This document shows, in pieces, positions 5,923-9,558 of a stretch of 9,558 bases of DNA. The stretch's first letter is position 1. The number at the start of each line of letters is the position of its first letter. Source of the DNA: Bacteroidaceae bacterium (GTDB lineage: Bacteria > Bacteroidota > Bacteroidia > Bacteroidales > Bacteroidaceae); NCBI GenBank assembly GCA_017548225.1, contig JAFYMV010000117.1:1-9558 (forward strand). Direction: 5' to 3'. A program made the position numbers and the translations under genes. The notes under the pieces were generated by a model, which worked only from the letters and a program-made list of their open reading frames with translations, did no database searches and had not been told where the DNA came from.

Positions 5923-5994
5923 GGTTGAGGGTTGAGGATTGAGTTTTCAGAGCACTCCGAATCCTCCGAACATCCTCGCTCATCGTTCATCGTT
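5923..5994 (+). repeat. Cluster of three short tandem repeats between convergent genes
   Basis: The 77-base gap between the convergent MORN and ZIP genes consists almost wholly of short repeats. There are three 7-base units at 5923-5943 (GGTTGAG, GGTTGAG, GATTGAG). Then come 9-base units at 5952-5978 (GCACTCCGA, ATCCTCCGA, ACATCCTCG). Last are two 7-base units CATCGTT at 5981-5994. The 9-base array resembles the one at 4545-4580. I see no convincing terminator hairpin here for either gene. Confidence 0.7.
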
Positions 5995-5996
5995 AC

Positions 5997-6782
5997 CTAC
6001 CCTAATGCCACATCGAGCACCATCATCAACACAAAACCCAACATCACGCCCCATGTACCGGAGTGTGGATATTCATTGATATTGGAATCAGGGATAAGGT
6101 CTTCGGCTACCACAAATATCATGGCTCCAGCAGCAAAGCCAAGCATCCAAGGATGCAGCACAGCCACTTCGGAAGCGAGGATATAACCCGCAATAGCAGC
6201 GAGAGGCTCCACCGCTCCACTCCCCATACCAAAGAGAAAGGCTTTGTGCTTGTTTCGTGTAGCCACTTTCATGGGCAAAGCAATGGCAGCACCTTCAGGG
6301 AAATTCTGTATGGCCATACCAATGGCAAGACCCAAAGCTGCGTAGTAGGCACCCGGCTCGCCACTCACGGAAGCAGCACCAAAAGCAAGACCTACAGCGA
6401 GACCTTCGGGAATATTGTGAATCGTTACTGCAAGGAACAGGCGAGTACTCTTATGCACCTTCACATGAGGTCCTTCCTCGTGCCCCGTACCGATATGAAA
6501 GTGAGGCAACACATGGTCAAGCAACACTAGAAAAAGTCCGCCAAGCAGAAACCCCACTGCAGCAGGTACCCATGACCAAACTCCAAAACTATTCTCCGCA
6601 GTCTCTATAGAAGGTATGAGCAGCGACCATACCGAAGCAGCAATCATCACTCCAGCAGCAAAACCAAGAATGATAGCATTGGTACGCTTGGGGATATCGC
6701 GCTTAAAGAAATAGACCAATGCCGAGCCAGCGGTAGTGGCTAGAAAGATAATGGCAAAGCCAATGATGGTAAGATGTACCAT
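5997..6782 (-). CDS. ZIP-family divalent metal transporter
   Basis: ZIP proteins bring zinc and other divalent metals (Fe, Mn) into the cytoplasm across the inner membrane. The 261-aa product is almost wholly hydrophobic with about eight predicted helices. It carries the two hallmark metal-site motifs, HNIPEG at residues 122-127 (helix 4) and QNFPEG at 159-164 (helix 5), plus AEDLIP (226-231), typical of the GufA/ZupT branch. A loop at 90-110 has six histidines (H90, H94, H96, H101, H106, H110), the expected metal-binding cytoplasmic loop. ATG 6782 opens directly into the first helix. It converges on the MORN gene and lies downstream of the OmpA-like gene on the same strand, but a terminator and its own probable promoter separate it. 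Metal specificity cannot be told from the sequence, and I see no clear metal-responsive operator. Confidence 0.92.
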   Translation of the reverse strand: MVHLTIIGFAIIFLATTAGSALVYFFKRDIPKRTNAIILGFAAGVMIAASVWSLLIPSIETAENSFGVWSWVPAAVGFLLGGLFLVLLDHVLPHFHIGTGHEEGPHVKVHKSTRLFLAVTIHNIPEGLAVGLAFGAASVSGEPGAYYAALGLAIGMAIQNFPEGAAIALPMKVATRNKHKAFLFGMGSGAVEPLAAIAGYILASEVAVLHPWMLGFAAGAMIFVVAEDLIPDSNINEYPHSGTWGVMLGFVLMMVLDVALG

Positions 6783-6817
6783 AGATGTGGAAATTTAAGA
6801 CTTGAGAATAATTACAA

Positions 6818-6825
6818 CAAAAGTA
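6818..6825 (-). promoter_or_regulatory. Probable -7 element for the ZIP transporter gene
   Basis: On the minus strand TACTTTTG matches TAnnTTTG exactly and lies about 36 bases before the ATG at 6782. No good TTTG is seen at the -33 position, so the call rests on one box. It sits just downstream of the OmpA-gene terminator, where an independent promoter would be expected. Confidence 0.45.
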
Positions 6826-6834
6826 CGAAACTTT

Positions 6835-6869
6835 TTATTAAAAAGAAATACCCGACCTTGCGGCCGGGC
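6835..6869 (-). terminator. Rho-independent terminator of the OmpA-like lipoprotein gene
   Basis: On the minus strand, 27 bases after the stop codon, GCCCGGCC (6862-6869) pairs with GGTCGGGT (6850-6857). The stem has 8 pairs, two of them G-U, closed by a stable GCAA (GNRA-type) tetraloop at 6858-6861. A T-rich tract (ATTTCTTTTT, 6840-6849) follows directly. It should insulate the downstream ZIP gene. Confidence 0.88.
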
Positions 6870-6896
6870 ATTCATTCTTATTTATTTTAGGCCGAA

Positions 6897-7592
6897 TTAG
6901 TTGGCAGCCTCTGCATTAGCAGCGTCAATCATCTCCTGGCTTGCATACATGTAAACCTCTACGCGACGATTCTGTGCCTTACCCTCTTCTGTGTCGTTAG
7001 AAGCAACGGGCTGAGTGTAGCTCATACCAAGTACATCCTTGATCTGACCCTCAACACCCTGCTCTGTCAAGTATGAAGCAACAGCCTTGGCACGCTTCTC
7101 CGAAACAGACTGGTTAGCCTTCTCTGTACCTACATTGTCAGTGTGACCGAGGATAGCAACATCAGCATCGGGAGTAGCCTTCAATACCTCTGCAAACTCT
7201 GCGAGGCTTACCTTTGCTGAATCGTTCAATGCAGAGCTATTGAAACCAAAGAGGATACCAGACTCGAAGGTAACCTTTACAGCGGGAAGACCATTTACAT
7301 CAACGAGCTCAACCTGTGCACCTTCAACTTCCTTGGCAGCAGCAGCAGCCTTATCCATCTTGTGACCGATGAGAGCACCTGTAGTAGCACCTACAGCAGC
7401 ACCAACTGAAGCACCTACAATCTTACCAGTGTTGCTGTCGCTGTTTCTGTCAGCCCAGTAACCGATACCCAAACCAACTGCAGTACCTGCAACTGTACCG
7501 ATAGCAGTACCCCAACCAGTGTTCTTCCAAGTGCCGCAAGAGCTCAAAAGCAAAGCTGCGCACATGCTCAAAGCAAAAACTTTCAATTTCAT
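6897..7592 (-). CDS. OmpA-family lipoprotein with glycine-zipper region (YiaD-like)
   Basis: A 231-aa envelope lipoprotein expected to tether the outer membrane to peptidoglycan. Residues 1-18 are a lipoprotein signal peptide with lipobox LSSC (C19 lipidated). No acidic run follows the cysteine, so a periplasm-facing rather than surface-exposed position is inferred. Residues 27-78 form a glycine zipper (GTAIGTVAGTAVGLGIG, then GASVGAAVGATTGALIG) that can insert into or oligomerise at membranes. Residues 105-217 are the OmpA C-terminal domain: FGFNSSAL (115-122), LGHTDNVGT (148-156), SEKRAKAVASYL (164-175) and NRRVEVYM (208-215). D152 and R167 have the spacing of the diaminopimelate-binding pair. 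Codon use is narrow, as in highly expressed genes. It is probably monocistronic, with its own promoter at 7643-7650 and a terminator after the stop. It is divergent from proS. Confidence 0.93.
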   Translation of the reverse strand: MKLKVFALSMCAALLLSSCGTWKNTGWGTAIGTVAGTAVGLGIGYWADRNSDSNTGKIVGASVGAAVGATTGALIGHKMDKAAAAAKEVEGAQVELVDVNGLPAVKVTFESGILFGFNSSALNDSAKVSLAEFAEVLKATPDADVAILGHTDNVGTEKANQSVSEKRAKAVASYLTEQGVEGQIKDVLGMSYTQPVASNDTEEGKAQNRRVEVYMYASQEMIDAANAEAAN

Positions 7593-7642
7593 AATTCTAA
7601 TTAGTTAATGTTATTAAATATTAAATGTTCAAAAAACTTGTG

Positions 7643-7650
7643 CGAAAGTA
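7643..7650 (-). promoter_or_regulatory. Probable -7 element for the OmpA-like lipoprotein gene
   Basis: On the minus strand TACTTTCG differs from TAnnTTTG by one base. It lies about 50 bases before the ATG at 7592 and is followed by a long A/T-rich leader (7593-7640), as seen for strongly expressed Bacteroidota genes. A small dyad, ATGGC (7659-7663) with GCCAT (7669-7673), falls near the expected -33 zone, where no TTTG is visible. Confidence 0.45.
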
Positions 7651-7713
7651 CTAAAAAAATGGCACACCGCCATATTTTCTATAAAAAAGAATGCCGGAAC
7701 GATGAAAAAATCT

Positions 7714-7721
7714 TAAATTTG
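7714..7721 (+). promoter_or_regulatory. Probable -7 element for proS
   Basis: TAAATTTG matches TAnnTTTG exactly and lies 44 bases before the proS ATG at 7766. The -33 position has no good TTG (only ATG around 7691). The A-rich leader has no clear Shine-Dalgarno. I see no T-box structure in it. Confidence 0.5.
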
Positions 7722-7765
7722 CAGAATAATCGAAATATAGAGTAAAACAAAACACAATCGTATAT

Positions 7766-9247
7766 ATGGCAAAAGAACTGAAAGAACTTACCAAACGCAG
7801 CGAGAACTACTCGCAGTGGTACAATGATTTGGTCGTAAAGGCAGACCTCGCCGAACAATCGGCAGTGCGTGGATGTATGGTAATCAAGCCTTACGGATAC
7901 GCTATATGGGAAAAGATACAGCGTCAGCTCGATGATATGTTTAAGGCAACAGGACATGTGAATGCCTACTTCCCCTTGCTTATCCCCAAATCATACCTCT
8001 CCCGCGAGGCCGAGCATGTAGAAGGCTTTGCCAAGGAATGCGCCGTAGTAACTCACTACCGACTCAAGAATGATGCCGAGGGTAACGGTGTAGTCGTTGA
8101 CCCTGCAGCACGCCTCGAAGAGGAGCTTATCATCCGTCCCACATCAGAGACTATCATTTGGAGCACCTATAAGAACTGGATCCACTCATACCGCGACCTG
8201 CCCATTCTCTGCAACCAGTGGGCTAATGTAATGCGTTGGGAGATGCGTACCCGTTTGTTCCTCCGTACTGCCGAATTCCTTTGGCAGGAGGGCCACACTG
8301 CTCACGCAACACGCGAAGAGGCAGAGGAAGAGGCTATGCGCATGATCAACCTCTATGGAGAGTTTGCAGAGAAGTACATGGCCGTACCTGTAGTGAAGGG
8401 TGTAAAGAGTGCCAATGAGCGTTTTGCCGGTGCACTCGACACATACACCATCGAAGCACTCATGCAAGATGGTAAGGCTTTGCAGAGCGGCACTTCACAT
8501 TTCCTAGGCCAGAACTTCGCCAAGGCTTTTGATGTACAGTATGTAGACAAGGAGAACAACATGCAATATGTATGGGCTACCTCATGGGGTGTATCAACCC
8601 GTTTGATGGGTGCGCTCATCATGGCTCACTCTGACGACAATGGTCTTGTATTGCCTCCTAAACTCGCTCCCATACAGGTGGTTATCGTACCTATCTACAA
8701 GAACGCCGAGCAGCTCGCTGCCATCGATGCAAAAGTTGAGGGTATCGCTGCCAAGCTTCGCTCTATGGGCATCAGCGTGAAGTATGACAACGCAGACAAC
8801 AAGCGTCCCGGCTTCAAGTTTGCTGACTACGAGCTCAAGGGTGTACCCGTACGCCTCGTGATGGGTGGACGCGACCTTGAGAACAATACTATGGAGGTGA
8901 TGCGCCGCGACACTCTGGAGAAGGAAACTATCTCATGCGAAGGTATCGAGGAATATGTAGCAAAGTTGCTTGATGAAATCCAAGAGGGTATCTACCGCAA
9001 GGCACTCGCCTATCGCGAGGAGCACACTGTGGCTGTTGACACCTACGAGGAGTTCAAGGAGCAAATTGAAAAGGGTGGCTTCGTGCTTGCTCACTGGGAC
9101 GGTACTCCCGAGACCGAGGAGCGCATCAAGGAGGAGACCAAGGCTACTATCCGCTGTATCCCCTTCGAAGGCGACACCACTCCTGGCACTTGCATGGTAA
9201 CCGGTAAGCCTTCAGCACGCCGCGTACTCTTCGCCCGCGCCTATTAA
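7766..9247 (+). CDS. proS: Prolyl-tRNA synthetase, archaeal/eukaryotic-like type
   Basis: A class II aminoacyl-tRNA synthetase that charges tRNA-Pro with proline. The 493-aa length, the lack of the large insertion domain of E. coli-type ProRS, and the terminal FARAY ending in Tyr mark the archaeal/eukaryotic-like (ProS type 3) form common in Bacteroidota. Visible motifs are the proline-binding RPTSETIIW (124-132) and class II motif 2 (about 156-178, VMRWEMRTRLFLRTAEFLWQ). Next are GTSHFLGQNFAKAF (242-255) and motif 3 (about 272-299, TSWGVSTRLMGALIMAHSDD). The anticodon-binding domain begins near 301 (APIQVVIVPI). The C-terminal zinc-type domain is degenerate: the stretch after 460 has only C464 and C476, and CMVT stands where CxxC would be expected. 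I believe this is common in bacterial members. It is a single gene with its own promoter and a strong terminator. Confidence 0.97.
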   Translation: MAKELKELTKRSENYSQWYNDLVVKADLAEQSAVRGCMVIKPYGYAIWEKIQRQLDDMFKATGHVNAYFPLLIPKSYLSREAEHVEGFAKECAVVTHYRLKNDAEGNGVVVDPAARLEEELIIRPTSETIIWSTYKNWIHSYRDLPILCNQWANVMRWEMRTRLFLRTAEFLWQEGHTAHATREEAEEEAMRMINLYGEFAEKYMAVPVVKGVKSANERFAGALDTYTIEALMQDGKALQSGTSHFLGQNFAKAFDVQYVDKENNMQYVWATSWGVSTRLMGALIMAHSDDNGLVLPPKLAPIQVVIVPIYKNAEQLAAIDAKVEGIAAKLRSMGISVKYDNADNKRPGFKFADYELKGVPVRLVMGGRDLENNTMEVMRRDTLEKETISCEGIEEYVAKLLDEIQEGIYRKALAYREEHTVAVDTYEEFKEQIEKGGFVLAHWDGTPETEERIKEETKATIRCIPFEGDTTPGTCMVTGKPSARRVLFARAY

Positions 9248-9264
9248 TATTTCACACCATATTA

Positions 9265-9306
9265 AATATGTGCGGATAGGTATACCTGTTCGCACATATT
9301 ATTTTT
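9265..9306 (+). terminator. Rho-independent terminator of proS
   Basis: AATATGTGCG (9265-9274) and CGCACATATT (9291-9300) form a perfect 10-bp stem. It can continue through a GAT/GTT step (one A-U and two G-U pairs) into the palindrome AGGTATACCT (9278-9287). The T-rich tract ATTTTT (9301-9306) follows. The hairpin starts 17 bases after the proS stop. Confidence 0.88.
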
Positions 9307-9332
9307 ACGAACCAACCCAAAATCCATAAAAG

Positions 9333-9558
9333 ATGAAAAAAATAATCTTTCTTACTGCTGCCCTCATGATGCTCGCTTCATGCAATAACGCCAGTAAAAA
9401 GAGCGAAGCTCCCGTAGCAGAGCCTGTAGAGGCCCAAGATACTATCGTATATGAGCACCAATACCTCGTAAAGGTAGGTGATATGGCCCCTGATTTTACC
9501 CTAATGGGTACCGATGGCACAGAGTTTACCCTTTCGTCGCAACGCGGCAAAGTGGTAA
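9333..9558 (+). CDS. Lipoprotein with probable thioredoxin/peroxiredoxin-like domain (3' end outside window)
   Basis: Seventy-five codons are visible before the window ends. Residues 1-17 form a lipoprotein signal peptide with lipobox LASC (C17), following a basic start (MKK). A linker rich in K, S, E, A and P (about 18-36) leads to VKVGDMAPDFTLMGTDGTEFTLSS and RGKVV (about 48-75). That is the characteristic N-terminal strand pair of AhpC/TSA and TlpA/ResA-type redoxins. The CxxC or peroxidatic cysteine would come just after the visible part, so whether it is a disulfide reductase or a peroxidase cannot be decided. It would be lipid-anchored, facing the periplasm. The start ATG is 26 bases after the T-tract of the proS terminator, and I find no clear promoter in that gap. 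The gene may depend on read-through or on a non-consensus promoter overlapping the terminator. Confidence 0.82.
   Translation, partial: MKKIIFLTAALMMLASCNNASKKSEAPVAEPVEAQDTIVYEHQYLVKVGDMAPDFTLMGTDGTEFTLSSQRGKVV

Noticed and set aside
7651..7673. Minus-strand hairpin ATGGC/GCCAT followed by seven Ts, as a terminator
   Set aside because: The stem is only 5 bp and no minus-strand gene lies upstream to be terminated; it falls at the expected -33 zone of the OmpA-like gene, so it is more likely chance or an operator.
7679..7957. Minus-strand open frame upstream of and inside proS
   Set aside because: It is opposite the proS start, Cys/Phe-rich and without a domain, so probably a shadow; the overlapping plus-strand gene is certain.

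Overview
The window looks like ordinary chromosome from a member of the Bacteroidales (Bacteroidota), of a Bacteroides/Prevotella-like type. Four things point there. The yicC-gmk-nadD order is typical of the phylum. The prolyl-tRNA synthetase is the archaeal/eukaryotic-like form used by these bacteria. Promoters resemble the Bacteroidota -7 consensus TAnnTTTG. Shine-Dalgarno sequences are mostly weak and A/T-rich. I cannot name the genus or species. I found no phage, plasmid, CRISPR, tRNA or rRNA sequence.

Layout. Positions 1-2698 (minus strand) hold a head-to-tail cluster transcribed leftwards: recR (recombination mediator), a small four-helix membrane protein of unknown function, a family 2 glycosyltransferase, and a GNAT acetyltransferase cut by the window edge. 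Positions 2699-2997 are the divergent control region between recR and yicC. It carries a recR promoter and two tandem, diverged copies of a yicC promoter module, each with a dyad. Positions 2998-5919 (plus strand) hold a probable operon: yicC (RNase-like), gmk (guanylate kinase), nadD (NAD biosynthesis) and a secreted MORN-repeat protein that overlaps nadD. Convergent to it, at 5997-6782 (minus), is a ZIP-family metal transporter. Next come an OmpA-like lipoprotein with a glycine zipper (6897-7592, minus, with its own terminator) and, divergent from that, proS (7766-9247, plus, with a strong terminator). The window ends in the first 75 codons of a lipoprotein that seems to start a thioredoxin/peroxiredoxin-like domain (9333 onward).

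How the genes relate. Most are housekeeping genes for DNA repair, nucleotide and NAD metabolism, RNA turnover and translation, mixed with envelope functions (glycosyltransferase, OmpA lipoprotein, MORN protein, ZIP transporter). I see no defence, secretion or biosynthetic gene system.

The least ordinary material lies between and at the edges of genes. A GC-rich inverted pair of palindromic repeats (1456-1619) supplies the stop end of one gene and the start region of the next. There is an in-frame block of about 30-40 residues in NadD. Several intergenic gaps contain short-period repeats (periods 7, 9 and 14). The yicC promoter region appears to be an 83-bp tandem duplication in which the dyad is kept while its sequence has changed.
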